Shown piece after piece: positions 11,052 to 23,330 of a stretch of DNA of 64,000 bases (positions are counted from its first letter, which is position 1; each line of letters begins with the position of its first letter). The notes beneath the pieces were generated by a model. The model did no database searches and was not told the origin of the DNA. It saw only the letters and a list, made by a program, of their open reading frames with translations. A program made the translations under genes and the position numbers. Origin of the DNA: Dillenia suffruticosa (taxonomy: Eukaryota > Streptophyta > Magnoliopsida > Dilleniales > Dilleniaceae); assembly GCA_033439265.1 (NCBI GenBank), contig JAVTVX010000011.1, positions 11,036,590 through 11,100,589 on the forward strand. Direction: 5' to 3'.

Positions 11052-12175
11052 TGTCACGCCCCGAACCGGGATCGTGAACAGCCGCCCGTTGTCCCTGAAT
11101 GCTGACTGTAATTTTACAGAAAATCGGACAGAACCTCCCCATAAATCGGAGGTTTTCCATATACAATTTCACTTGTATATCACATTCATCCTGTAAAAAT
11201 AAACAATTGGTCATCCCGGCCTCTCCAAAATCAACAAATATTACAGCCAACATCCAGAACAACGCAAAGCTATAAAGTTTCTAACAGTTCTAGCAACAGA
11301 CCTCTACTGTCATGCCCAACTAGAACATGAGCAGCCGCCACACCGAGCGGACTTAAATTCTACGCATATTTAAAATAAATTCCCAAGTTATTTTTAAATA
11401 TTCAAATGCCTCAATGCAATGAAATAAATCAATACGAGGGTTTCACGAATAAATGTCCATAATTTATACAGTCATCCCAAAAATTTATATAAATACATTG
11501 GTCAAACTAAAATCTCCAATACATAATGATTTCACCAATCATCGTAGCGGAAGAGATGAAAAATATCCATATTCAAGCCCAGTGATATCTCCTCGATCCA
11601 ATACTAATCCTGTGAGAAAGAAAACGAGGGGTGGGTATCTATGGGAGGATACTCAGTAAGTGAGGGGATTGATATCATACTATCAATATCTAGGGTGAAC
11701 TTGGAGTGTCAAAGTATAAGATAAGAAAATATCCACAGTGTGCAAAACGATCATGTTATTTCAAAATCATCTATAATATGCACACATCAGAAAGCAAAAT
11801 ATGCATCCAATATTTACATCAATGTCATGAAGAGCCGGCCAATGAAATATTCCCGGCAATGGTCTACCTCGACCAAGGACGGCGCATTGGGGGTTTTTCC
11901 AAATGCAAGTATTAAATAATGACTCTCTACCCTAATGTTGGCCACAGACTATCCCAACTACCCTGTAAATAATCATAATGTATATATAACTAGTCGGCCG
12001 TGTATGGTGCCCCGCCTGGTGCTAGACGGAGCCGTACTCAACGTCCTCTCCGATGAGGGTCAACCTGGGACACCCATACACATGAGGATCTGGTGGATAC
12101 CTCTGGCCGAAGCGTATCCGGGCACAAGGGGTGCCTCTACCAGATGTCCTTCGTAGCTACGAATCACAATATCAT

Positions 12176-12277
12176 ATCGGCCGGGCACGTAGCCCCATGC
12201 ATCCCATCACCATGTCGGCCGGGCATATAGCCCCATGCATCATATCATAACGTCGGCCGGGCATACAGCCCAATATA
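12176..12277. repeat. Short tandem repeat, CGGCCGGGCA units
   Basis: Three units of roughly 40 bases, each with TCGGCCGGGCA followed by a TAGCCCCATGCATC-like tail. They lie inside the element at 11052-13736. Confidence 0.75.
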
Positions 12278-13099
12278 TAAACAAATCCATTTAAAACCAT
12301 GTGCCAATGCAGTGGAAGCATTAAAACATATCAATATGTCGAAAATATGGCACAATATTCAATTATCAAACTCATGGATGCATATCGATAAAGTCAGAAA
12401 TTAAGACACTCCAAAGGTCACAAAACATTTTATAAAATATTCGAAAATTCTAACAATAATACATTTTGCAAAAACATGTCATTTAAAAAGTATTTTTGAA
12501 ACATGGTTTTCAATCAATAGCGAATGTCAAAATCTCACTCATAGTTTTAGGGAGGGTGGTCACTCCCTATTTTCAAAACCAATCCAATCTGAATCCTCGA
12601 GTCTCCAAAAAGATCAACCTAAATCAGATTATCAACATTTAATATCAAATAAAAGTCAAATCAGGGATTTTCAATTTTTTCCTTCCAAATATATACCACC
12701 TAATTTACAAAATTTCGTTATAGATTCTCGTTTCCTCAATTTCGAATCATCTAACTCACCAATGGTCAAGTTTCTAATATTTCTCATTTTTTTTGTCTAA
12801 TTTTCCTCGGATTTCACCCAGTTCAATATATTATGTAACTCTCGATCTAAATTCGACCTAATTTCGATAGAATTAATTCAAATGTTGAAAAGGTTGCATT
12901 TCTCTCACCTAGGGTTTCTTGGATTTCCGGATCTAGCTTTCGTTCGCTTGTCAACTTGGTCTAAAACCTGTAATGTTTACCATTTGAAACACAAGTGAGA
13001 AATTTAAATCAAATTACCAATAATTTTCGAAACCCTAGTACGTACACGAAATCGAGAATTCATTTACCTACGCAGAGGGTCACGGGTCATCGTGGGCTC

Positions 13100-13420
13100 G
13101 CGGGCCACGGGCCGGACTGGGCTCATGGGCTACAGCTAGCGGGCTCACTGGTCTGCAGGCTGGCGGGCCTACGGGCTGGCAGGCCTGCTGCTGATGGGCC
13201 TGCGGGCTGGCGGGCCTGCAGGCTGGAGGGCTGGCGGGCCGGTGGGCCTGCAGCTGATGGGCCTACGGGCCGACAGTGGCTCCCGGGCTGGTGCGCCCGT
13301 GCGCTGCGCTGGCTCGTGTGCGCTCGCGCGCTGCTGCGCGCCCGTGCGTGCTCATGCGCTGGCTCGCGTACTCGTTCGCGCGCTCTGCTCGATCGTGGCT
13401 CGCGACGGTGTGCAGCGAGG
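13100..13420. repeat. GC-rich GGGCTGGCGGGCCTGC repeats
   Basis: Imperfect direct repeats of GGGCTGGCGGGCCTG and CGCGCGCTG-type sequence. Open frames on both strands here are a by-product of composition. A (GA)n run follows at 13593-13620 and a run of about 22 T near the element's right end. Confidence 0.75.
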
Positions 13421-13736
13421 CGGAGAGAGGGCGATCGTGGGTGATCGCTAGAGAAGGAAATAGTGAGATAGAGAGAGAAACCGAGAGGGAAAAAGAAGAA
13501 GAAGAAGAAGAAGGTGGCGATGGCGATGGCAGTGGCGGAGGAAGGCAAAAGGTTGCGGAAGAAGACGAACGGCCGCGGAAGATGAAAGGTCGGGAGAGAG
13601 AGAGAGAGAGAGAGAGAGAAGGGGGGTTAGGGTTTTAACCCTAATCCCCAAATTGGGGACGCAGCGTTTTGCCCCAAAACGCTGTGTCTCCAATCCTGCT
13701 TTTTTTTTTTTTTTTTTTTTTTAGCTTGGTGTTACA

Positions 13737-14810
13737 GTACATTTGACGATTGATTGCTTTGTATGTACTTTTATTATACTATAATAAATAACAAATTGTA
13801 ACGAATACATTCATATTCTCTATCTGACAAGTGATAACATGTGATAACTAACAAATAACAAATGATAACAAGTAATAAGAACATTTGATGAATTGCTTTA
13901 ACACACGGTAATAAGTGGTAAGTCAATAATTATATAAAATTTGTATAATATGGTATGCTAACAAGTGATTTCCAACAACAAATGCTAACAAGTTATAGTA
14001 ATAAGTGATAACAAATAATGACAAATGATAACAACGTAACAAGTGCATTTCATGATTGCTCCATCACCTAATAAAGCCAATAATTGTAATAATTGTATAA
14101 AATTTTTATAAAACTTGTATAAAATTTGTACAAAACCTAACCCAACATTGAAAAATATAAAAAATAATGTTACATATTTATCTGTTTATATGAATCAATG
14201 TAACAAGTTCTAAAAATCACATTACTAACAAGTGTAAAAAATCACATTACTAAGCTAAAGTTAATGGGAAAATAACACATAGACCTATTAGAAACATATG
14301 GCAAAAGAAATGATCACAAGTGATTTAAATCAAATAACAAGTGCAACTGTATTTTTGGCAATGCAATAATACTATAGTAACAATTACTTTAATTCTCGTA
14401 ACATTGATTTTTATTGTGTTAACAATGATAATAAGTGGTAACAAATGATTTTGGTCTAATATAATAAGTAGTAAGACAATAATTATATACAATTTGTATA
14501 ATAAAATATTGTAACAATGGAAACAATTAGTAACAATTGGATCGTATGGTAATAAGTGGTAAGAATTACTACTTTCTCTTCGTACAAATAGTAACAAATA
14601 GTAATAATTATTTTAATTTTGGTAACAATAATTTTTATTGTGGCAATAATGATAATAAGCGGTAACAAATAATTTTGATCCAATGTAATAAGTGTTAAGA
14701 CAATAATTATATAAAATATTTATAATAAAATATCGTAACGATGAAAACAATTGGTAAAAGTATTTTCAAAAAATGTATGAAATTTGTATAAACTGAAAAA
14801 TAATACTAAT
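13737..14810. repeat. TAACAAGTGA array, right part, with 223-base duplication
   Basis: Continuation of the array at 10438-11051. It includes a higher-order duplication of about 223 bases (about 14376-14598 and 14599-14770) and a smaller doubled unit at 14201-14252. Frames in this stretch are Asn/Ile-rich translations of the repeat. Confidence 0.7.
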
Positions 14811-15014
14811 GAAAATATGTAATATTAAAAACGACAGATCTAACAATAAAATAACACATATAAAATATATGAATATCGGAGAGGGTAATCATTATAACTA
14901 CTCCAAAATTATTCACTATAACTATTCCATTCCAAACTATAATCATATATTAAACGATAAAAATTTTAAAAAGTTCATTAAAAATTCAAACCTCACAATA
15001 AATTTGTAAATAAG

Positions 15015-15240
15015 GGAAAAAGTATTTTCATCAACTTGGGTGAATCTAAAGGTGACAAACTCTCCAAGGTAAGAGTATCATCGTCGTTGAGTCTAATAAA
15101 GCCAAAATGGACATCGAGACCTTCTACGACGGTTATTTGGCCGCTCTCATGGTCGACTAAGGTGATGTCGCCATTGTCGGATCCTTGACCACCCTCTTAC
15201 CAGAACCAGAGGACAAGATTTCTTAGGCCAAAGCAAAACA
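15015..15240 (+). pseudogene. Plastid-type pyruvate dehydrogenase E2, lipoyl-domain fragment
   Basis: Translation gives an N-terminal lipoyl-domain sequence including VESNKAKMDIETFYDGYLAA, very close to the dihydrolipoyl acetyltransferase of the chloroplast pyruvate dehydrogenase complex. The lipoylated Lys region (ESNKAKMD) is present. It is broken by frameshifts near 15050 and 15075 and by stops at 15157-15159 (TAA) and about 15223 (TAG). Only about 75 codons remain and no other E2 domain is seen. The copia LTR at 15349 begins just downstream. I infer a captured or retained gene fragment, not a functional gene. Confidence 0.75.
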
Positions 15241-15348
15241 CACCAATTCTTTTGCTTTATCTTCTCGTTTTTTTCCTTCTTATTTCTTTTTCATTCTTTT
15301 TCCTGCAAACTTAGATATTCCCTCTCTTCGAATCATTCCAGTTCCAGT

Positions 15349-15886
15349 TGTTGGTAAATATGCCCACGTAGGAGCATTTTACCACAAAGTAAAAAATATA
15401 TATGCAATAACAAATATAATTTAAATTTTAAATATGGGAAGTTATCCCATGATCCCACGTAAGTTAACCTTTACCAAGATCTCTCTGATCTCTCCTATGT
15501 GAATTAACTTTTGGAGAATAAGAGTTTGGAGGTGATTTAACTCTCTGCATATTATTGGTGAGTGTTTGAACCAAGAGCAATTGAGAATTGGTGAGAGAGA
15601 TGGAGACATTTATGGAAAGTACATTTGAGGGATTGAGAAATATTTTAGTAGGAAAATTTCTTTCATCATATTCAATTTATCAGATTTTGGGTTGAGATCT
15701 CGTGGATCTATGTTATTAGTTCGATTTTGTGATTACCATCCTGATCAAGAGTTTTGATCGAGAGATTTCACACTTTCTGGTTCAGTTGATTTTTTGAAAA
15801 CTTACTCATTGAGATATTAATTCAGAAATTCTGAACTATTTAATTTATATACTTCCGCATGCGTATGTAGTGGAATAAATCTAACA
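15349..15886 (+). repeat. 5' LTR of the copia element
   Basis: Begins TGTTGGTAAATATGCCC and ends TCTAACA, 538 bases, with the primer site immediately after. No second copy was found for alignment, so the start rests on the TGTTGG motif. Confidence 0.7.
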
Positions 15887-15887
15887 T

Positions 15888-15899
15888 TGGAATCAGAGC
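15888..15899 (+). other. Primer binding site, tRNA-iMet type
   Basis: TGGAATCAGAGC differs by one base from TGGTATCAGAGC, the usual copia primer site complementary to initiator tRNA-Met. Confidence 0.8.
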
Positions 15900-16385
15900 G
15901 AATTAAATTTATTAAAAAATTTTTCAAAATTTTTTTGGCAAAAAATGTGTAGGGTATAAAATTTAGGGTCCATATCACGGATGAATTTTGTAAATTCGAG
16001 TATATCACGAGAATACCCATGATCCAAGGATTATGAAAATAATTTTTATTGAATTTTTTGAAAATATTAAGATCATGAAAAGTTTGGTCAAACATTTCAA
16101 CCGTACTGACCACAAAACCTTAAATCTGCCGAATTAAATGACAAATTGATGCATGCAAATAGTCTAGATGTGTTCTTGACACTCAGATCTATCGATTTGA
16201 GTGATCAATTGCAACTGTTGTTGCCGAAAACTGGGATTTCCAAACTGGCCATGAGCTATCGTGATAGAGGTAGCTTGATTCACAAATTTTAGGGCTTGAA
16301 TCCTTCAAAAATCAAGTTTAGCATAGTTGAAGGAAGTCCCATTTAGAATTATAGTCGAAATCTATGCCAAAATCCAGCTAGAAAT

Positions 16386-16745
16386 TTGTTTTCCAGTACC
16401 TGGGTTGTGCAAACTGGGTTGCAGGAGTCAACCAAAGAAGACCCGAGCCTAACACACGGGTGTGTGGCGTGCATGCGCGCTGAGGCGCATGGCAGTCGTG
16501 GGTGCAAACACGTGCGGCTCATGCGTGAGGACGAGCATGAACCAGATCAGGCGGTTCAGGTCGGTTGTAACCTAGATCTGCATCCCGACCCGGGATGTGG
16601 GTTACATGCGTGTAGGCTGTGGCTAATGCGCTGCGTGTCTGGTACATGCAACAGCTTGTTGCCAGCATGTGCAAGTGCATGGCTATGTGTCGCTGGCGCG
16701 TGGCTACACATGGGACCTCTGTCATTGCGTCAACTCGTTTTGAAT
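16386..16745 (+). other. GC-rich leader between primer site and gag
   Basis: A block clearly richer in G+C than its surroundings, rich in GCATG and TGCGTG words. The overlapping frames on both strands (16386-16748 plus, 16519-16725 minus) have no recognisable domain. I take it as the untranslated leader of the copia element. Confidence 0.45.
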
Positions 16746-16983
16746 TAGATTTTTCAACTTTTTTTAGGCTCTCATGCCATTAAATGTGACTTTTTATGAG
16801 TTTTTGTGTATTGAATTCAAATCCAAATGGTAAGATGTGATTCTAAATTGTGGTGTATGGTATCCATTGATTTATACACTCGTTTTTTAGTTTATACTTA
16901 AATCATTTTGGATTTATTTATTCGAAAGGTGCACAAAATGTGAGAATAAATATCAATAGGTCAATAAAGTCTCTCTTACTGTA

Positions 16984-17830
16984 ATGAAAGCTGTTGTATT
17001 AGATTTTTGCAAGGAGGATGAACTGAATGATGACAACTATGAGATTTTATATTGAAAGATTCAGTTTGTTATCGAGAAACAAGATCTGTATGAGATTTTG
17101 AGGCACAAGATGATGGGTTCCGGGGAGGGTACCTTACATCAGGCTAAACAGAATAAGGAGATCTATCGTGTGTGGAAGAAAAATGATAGCCAACTTAGGC
17201 AATTCTTATAAATACACGATCACATGATCCCAGTCTATAGACAGTATCATATATGGTTATGTCAGTTTGGCTCGCTTTAAAAGAGTATTATGGTACTCTT
17301 TTCAACTTGTAAGGTGTGAATGGTGATTTATAAGTTTATAACTTATAAGAAAAGGGTTGATAATCTAATGATGTAATATTTAATGCAAATGTCGAGTATG
17401 ATTACCGGGTTAAGGAATGCAAACGAGCCTGTTTCGGATGAACTCAGGTATTGGGTGTGATCCGATTTTTACTTAATTCATGGGAGACCATAAAAACCTA
17501 TCTCACACATGATGAAAGTATTCTTCTTTTCGTTGATGTGAGCAGGCACTGTGAGCTCAAGAAGGAGCGGGTGGAGGTGAGTAGGTTGTACTCGGGTCAT
17601 GCTTATGCAGCGGAGTCGAGTAAGGCCTCTCATAGTACCAAACGTATAGCATAAGCATATGAATGTGACTTGAGATCTAGGTAAGAAAAAACTATCTCAG
17701 AAATTTTACAATAAGGTACAAAAATGCAAGAAAAATGAGCTTGATAAGACGAATGTGAAATGTTACGCCTATTGTAAACTTGATCATTTTGCTCGTGAGT
17801 GTGACGAGTAGAAAGAATGTTTTTTTTCTT
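16984..17830 (+). pseudogene. copia gag remnant with zinc knuckle
   Basis: Starts at ATG 16984 (MKAVVLDFCKEDELND) and shows gag-type sequence interrupted by many stops, for example within 17050-17060. A CCHC knuckle (CYAYCKLDHFAREC) lies at 17761-17802. A stop follows at about 17808. Confidence 0.75.
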
Positions 17831-17889
17831 TATGTGGTTTGAGTTTTATTTCATCTACTGTGATATTTACTGATTTCTTTCCTTTGTGA

Positions 17890-18990
17890 ATTGTAAACTC
17901 AGGAACCACCAACCACATAGCTCGAGAGAGGAGTGCGTACGTGAAGTTCCGCCAAATGAATCCTCAAGTTAGAAGGATTTACATGAGGAATGAAGTATTT
18001 GTCATCGTCAAAGAGATTGACACTTAAATGACGTTCTTTACGTTTTGAATATTCGAAAGAAGTTGATTTCGGTACTTTGTTTAGATCACATAGGATATGC
18101 TTTGTCATATAAAAAATCATCTGTTTTTATTATATTCGACAGTTCTTTGATATGTTCTGATTTTGTCCATGATGGACTGTATGTGCTGAATGCTATTTCT
18201 TTCAATGCTATTCTTATTATTCTTCCATTGCCTTTACATCAGATTGTATAGATAATGATGTGAATGTATGACAAGTAGACTTAGACATATAGGGTAAGGG
18301 AGGATGAACCGGTTAGCAGTGAGTGGTCTGTCGGTCCCGCTAACCTAATTCGAGTTACACGTATATGAGTTTTATCTAGCCGACAAAGTTATAGGAAAAC
18401 CATTTGGTATTGTAATGAGAGATGAGACTCCATTATAGTTGGTCTAATCCGATATCTGTGGTCCTATGAGTATGAGAATTCAAAATGGAGTTATGTATTT
18501 TATTATGCTTATAGACGATTACATGTATTTCGTTACGTCTATTTGCTCTCGCACAAATTTGAGGAATTGGAATGATTTAGAAGGCTTATTAACAAAATTG
18601 AGAATCAGTTAGATTTGAAAGTAAAAACTCTTAAAACCAATCGGGAGCACGAGTATTTGTCAAAACAATTCAGAGAGATTTGTTTCAAGAAGAGTATTAT
18701 GAGACAGCTAACATTTCTACTACTCCTCAACAGAATAGAGTAGTCAAGAGGAGGAATAAGACTTTGTTGGAAATTGTGAAATCTAGGATGGCGTGAGCCA
18801 ATTTGTCCATCTCTCATTGGAGAGATGTTTTATTGAGTCTAGCCTACGTCATCAACCGTATCCCATCAAAGTCTACAATCAGTTCCCCATAAGAGTTTTG
18901 GATATGGAGGCAGTCTGACTTTAGCCACTTGAGGTCATGGGTTGTGCCGCGTATGATCACGATTCTTCACATCCACACAGCAAGTTAGAC
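17890..18990 (+). pseudogene. copia protease and integrase remnant
   Basis: The protease motif reads NSGTTNHI at about 17896-17919, so the catalytic Asp of DSG has become Asn. A GAG-pre-integrase stretch follows around 18040-18220. An integrase C-terminal segment (GCAAYDHDSSHPHSKL) is recognisable near 18943-18990. Several stops and shifts separate them. Confidence 0.7.
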
Positions 18991-19379
18991 CCACGATAAA
19001 AGAAGTATATTTTTATAAGATACTTAAAACACTCCAAAGTGTAAGTGTTCTTAGGTGAGTATATGGACAACACTGTTACTGAAATTGAGTTTCGTGATAC
19101 CACACTCATTGAAAATGGTTTTCCTAAGAGATGTGAAATCGATTAGGATTTTACCTTTTATGAGATGGATGAGTCTAGTGGATCAGGTGAGCCCAGCGGC
19201 GAGACACAAGAACTCATTATGGATTTTGGTCAAAGTAGGAGCGATCCATCTAGAGGTGAAGATGTTCTCTCTTCTCGTGGGAGCATCGATGACGCATACT
19301 TAAACATCGCTTCTCGATTGAAGTAGACTCTTATTGTAACCCTTGAGGATGATGAAGTATCTAAAATGATCTAAGAGTT

Positions 19380-20060
19380 TCTCGAGGGTTTTATAAAAGA
19401 CCATTTGTTGAAGGCCATAAATGAAGATAAGGAGTCGATGAGAATCAACGGGGTCTGAGACCTTGTTGATTTGCTTAAGGGTAGAAAGGTTATTGGGAAC
19501 AAGTGGATTCTCAAGATCAAAAGAAAAACTAACAGATCGATGGAGAAGTACAAAGGCTGTCTGGTAGCCAAGAGTTACACACTTAGACTAAGGGCGTGAA
19601 CTATGAGGAGACTTTCTCTCCGATAGTCGATTTTATCTAGATCCGTTTATTTTTAGCGATTGTCGCAAATATAGATCTGGAATTACACCAAATAGACGTA
19701 AAAATTGTCTTCCTTAATGGAAGTTTGGATAACGAGATTTACATAAAACAAATCTATGGCTTTGTTTTAAAAGATCAAGAGGATTAGGTATGTCGATTTC
19801 GAGAGTCAATATATGGTCTTAAGCAATCATCCAAGCAGTAGTATATGAGATTTCACGAGATGGTGACAACTTATGGGTTTGTGATGATTGAGGAGAATCA
19901 TTACGTGTACATAATGCATTCTAGTGACTATTTTTTCTTATATGTGGGGTGATATTCTGCTGGTCGGGAATAATAGAGAGTATGAAGAACATAGGTCAGA
20001 TTTAGTTTATTCTCGGAGTTTGGATCCAGAGGAATCGATAGAAAATGGTGTTGTCTCTTC
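19380..20060 (+). pseudogene. copia reverse transcriptase remnant
   Basis: Recognisable RT motifs include VIGNKWILKIKRKTN (from about 19491), ETFSPIV and QIDVKIVFLNGSL. The catalytic YVDD box at about 19941 is broken by a frameshift that produces a stop. Non-functional. Confidence 0.78.
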
Positions 20061-20199
20061 ATAAGATTCTTACGTTAGGAAAATTCTTGAAAATTTTGAG
20101 ATGAGTGATTGCAATCTAATAGATATTTCTATTGCTAAAGGTAAAAACCTAAGTCTTGACACATGCCCTAAAACTCAGAAAAAAATAAGGGAGATGAGT

Positions 20200-20895
20200 A
20201 AAATCCCTTATGCCAGTGTAATAGATAGTTTAGTATATGCGATGAGGTGTACATGATCAGATATTTATTTTGCAATCGATATGATAAGTAGGTATCAATC
20301 AAATTCTGAAAATAGTTACTAGAGAGTAGTGAAAATGATTCTGAGATATCTCAAGAGAATTGCGAACCTCTCCTTGTGTTACGAAGAAGGTGATTTGCAT
20401 CTCGTTGGGTATTCAGATGCCAACTGGGGTAGCGATCTAGATGAACGCAAATCGATATTAGTTTTTACTATCTTGCTCAATAATGGTGCCATATCTTGGA
20501 GAAACAAGAAACAAATATGTATATCTCTATTTACGATAGAAATTGAACTTGTAACTTGCTCAGCTACAGTTTAGGAAAGTATTTGGATTTGAAGATTTTT
20601 GAATAATTTAGATATTGTGGCAAATAGTGAGAGGACAGCGATAATTTATTATGATAATCAGGCTGCCATTGCCTATAATCGAGACCCTAAATATCATAGT
20701 AAAACTAAATATATTGATACCAAATACTATTTTGTAAGAGATATTATCGAGAAGAATGTAATGATAATTAAGTACACTTCTATACACAACATGATGGCTG
20801 ATCTTTTCACAAAACCCATTATGAGATATTCTTTTATAGGATATAGGGAATCATTAGCTTTACGAGTATTTTTGATATTTCTCACTATATACTGA
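20200..20895 (+). pseudogene. copia RNase H remnant
   Basis: Two frames, 20329-20574 and 20599-20895, cover the RNase H domain with motifs GYSDANWGSDLDERKS, YYDNQAAIAY and ADLFTKPI. A stop at about 20572 separates them. Best preserved part of this element. Confidence 0.82.
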
Positions 20896-21667
20896 TTATA
20901 ATACTTATTGTTTTATATATATCACATGCGTGCATTATTCAATCACAAGTTTATTTGTAAAACTTGTTTATTGTCATATATTCTGTAGTATGTTATGATA
21001 AAATATATGTTAGGTAGGCGTGACCGACTCTTTTACACGAGTGACCACCTTCAACTTTGAGCGAGTGAGAATAAGACGGTTTCTAATCATAAGAAATTTT
21101 GAGAATGGTCCTGCTAAAACATAAGTGGTCCTGATACGTGTTCAGAATAAGGTCATATGCGATATAACTAATATGGACATACCAACATCCATATTGTTTG
21201 TAAATAGCCATATTTGAGATTTTAGATATCATCTGTGCCTAGTGATATTGTCTCTGAGATACTCTTTATAAGATCTTTGAGTAAAATCTTATATGTTAAC
21301 TGAGTTTCATACATGTACAGTATTAAAAGAAATCTGACATATGTCATTTTGAGAGATGAGAGAATAACACTGTAACACGTGTTTCATACTGCGTGTAATA
21401 AGTGACTTGGGATTGCGAGAGCTATTATTTGAGATGATAATGTAATCATGATTCCCGTTCCCACTGTGTAAAACCCGAAATCCATTGGATGAGATATCTT
21501 GTAACTTTATTACTTTTGACTATTTCTAGAAGTATTGATTCAGTATTTGTTATTTCAATCTGTTTGCTTATGACCTGGAAGATAATTGAGATTTAAGGGA
21601 CATGTATAGGAAAACAGTTGAATTAAAACTGATGGATTTGAGTTTAAAAAAAGGAAGACCAATCGAT
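20896..21667 (+). other. Presumed 3' noncoding region of the copia element
   Basis: No coding sequence. No polypurine tract followed by the TGTTGGTAAATA start was found. Confidence 0.4.
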
Positions 21668-21870
21668 AATATACGGGCCTTGGCCCCCGGATGGGATTCA
21701 ACTTCCTTTCTCTTAGACTTATGTCTCTCAATTTTCTATTTACATATGGGTCCTGACCCCTGGATGGATTCAATTCCCTTTCTCTCGGTTTTCTACATTG
21801 TATGGGCCCCAACGCCAGGATGGAATTTAACTTCTTTTCTCTCAGTTTTCTATTTAATATGGCTATATTG
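21668..21870. repeat. Minisatellite, about 60-75 base units
   Basis: Three imperfect copies, each with GGGCC/GGGTCC, then CCAGGATGGAATT or a variant, then TTTCTCTC and TTTTCTA. They begin at about 21668, 21745 and 21802. Confidence 0.75.
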
Positions 21871-22249
21871 GACGGGATCTCACTCTTTTTCTCTTAGCCT
21901 TGCATCATGCCATATGTAACATTGCTCTAGTATATATTCACTCGATTGTGAAGCCTAATACTCTCGCAGCTACAACACCTTTCGGGACAACTCAACGTTC
22001 AACAAACATCCTTTTTTCTTCATACAAATGAAATACAATCAATGCAGCTGCACTGACCTCTCGCCCTCACCGAGAGCCTCATCGCACTAACGAAACTTAG
22101 ACTCCGTATTAGTTTTTAGACACCCTGTCTCTCTGTCCTTATCACTCAAGGCAACATACGCTGCTCTCTTTTGTTTGATTTCTCTTTTCCTCTAACACAC
22201 AACCGGGACATTACTCGAAATTTGACTAAGTAGAGTTGACTTCTACTTT

Positions 22250-22660
22250 TATGACACAAATACTTTACACATTCAGCCTCTATCGATTGAACACTTTCAC
22301 TTAAGTCCCTTGATCTCTTGGTCACTCGGTGATCCATCGGTCACTCCATCTCTCAGTCACCTAACCTCTTAATCGCTTGATCTCTTGGTCACTCGATCTC
22401 TCGATCACTTGATCCCTCAGTTACTTTATCTCTTGCTTTCTCGATCACCTGATCTCCCGGTCACTCAATCTCTCAGTCACCCTACCTGTCAGTCGCTCGA
22501 TCCCTCGGTCTCTTGGTCTCTTGATCAATCGATCTATTGGTTACTTGATCTCTCGGTCCTGCTATCTCCTGATCGTCCAACCTCTCAATAACTCAACTTC
22601 TTGGTCTCTCAATCACCTGGTCTCTTGATCTCACAATCTCCTGACCTCCCACCTGGCACC
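22250..22660. repeat. Degenerate 16-base minisatellite (GATCTCTTGGTCACTC)
   Basis: About 25 imperfect copies of a 16-base unit with consensus close to GATCTCTTGGTCACTC. The period is not a multiple of three, so a translated frame repeats every 16 codons, which explains the open frame at 22385-22591. Confidence 0.85.
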
Positions 22661-23185
22661 AAAGCCTAAACAACACCTTCCACATTTAATACTCTACTTT
22701 CGTGCATCTTCCAATTTCCCAATTCACTGTACTCCTAATACCATTTTTTCAGAAATGCCATTAGGAATAGGTGGCAAATGATGGTACCCAGCTTAACAAG
22801 AAATTTTTCTTATTCTGGTGAGAACTTAATTTTCTTATAATCGTCCGATAAGGAAGGAAATCTCTATGACACTGGAACTTTTTCATAAGATTATAATTCT
22901 TTTGTACTTTTGATAAGGAATGAAATCTTTCTTAAATTTTAAACCTTTCTAATTTCAAAGAATTCTAAATCTTTTAAAAATCTTTGATCATAAATCCCTG
23001 CTATTTCAGAAGATCTTTGACAAAAGGAAACTTAGGTTTTTTACACCCCTTGAAACAGTATATATATAGAGCATGGGCAACCTATAAGGAGGGGGCAATT
23101 CTCTACCAACACAACAACCCCAACTATATGACTACACAATATTCTTTCTCCTTCTACATATATATCTTGGAGACCTAAGGAAGCT

Positions 23186-23330
23186 AGTCAATTCTATATT
23201 ATCGGAGGTTCGGCTTTATGTCCAATTCTATACTATCGGAGGTACGACTTCATACCTAATTCTATACTATTGAAGGTACGACTTCAGACCCAACTCTTTA
23301 CATGATCAGAAGTATGACTTTATGCATATA
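23186..23330. repeat. Four 37-base tandem repeats
   Basis: Units of the form CAATTCTATACTATCGGAGG followed by TACGACTTCATAC, four copies with decreasing identity to the right. They sit about 120 bases after a TATA-like box. Confidence 0.8.

Larger units (their letters stand above)
11052..13736. mobile_element. Unclassified 2.7 kb element, TGTCACGCC...GGTGTTACA
   Basis: The repeat array to the left stops at TGTCACGCC and resumes after GGTGTTACA, so the 2685 bases between look like one insertion. The ends form an imperfect inverted repeat with 7 of 9 bases matching, and a TG...CA form. No clean target duplication is visible. The interior has no transposase or retroviral domain; frames in the GC-rich 13100-13450 are low-complexity Ala/Gly/Arg. 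It could be a non-autonomous transposon or a long solo LTR. Confidence 0.55.
15349..21470 (+). mobile_element. Degenerate Ty1/copia element, 3' LTR not found
   Basis: 5' LTR, Met-type primer site, GC-rich leader, gag, protease, integrase, RT and RNase H follow in copia order on the plus strand. All are riddled with stops and frameshifts. I found no second copy of the LTR to the right, so the 3' end is deleted or too diverged to see. The right limit is approximate. The lineage was not resolved. Confidence 0.82.

Noticed and set aside
13123..13638. Long overlapping frames on both strands rich in Ala, Arg and Gly.
   Set aside because: They follow GC-rich tandem repeats and a GA/GAA run. Open frames on both strands and low complexity indicate composition, not genes.
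16386..16748. 120-codon plus-strand frame in a GC-rich block.
   Set aside because: It lies between the copia primer site and gag, has no domain, and an opposing frame exists on the other strand.
22385..22591. Periodic Ser/Pro/Asp-rich frame.
   Set aside because: It is the translation of the 16-base minisatellite.
22250..23330. Possible CRISPR-like array because of regularly spaced repeats.
   Set aside because: Repeats are contiguous and degenerate with no unique spacers, and the genome is plant nuclear.
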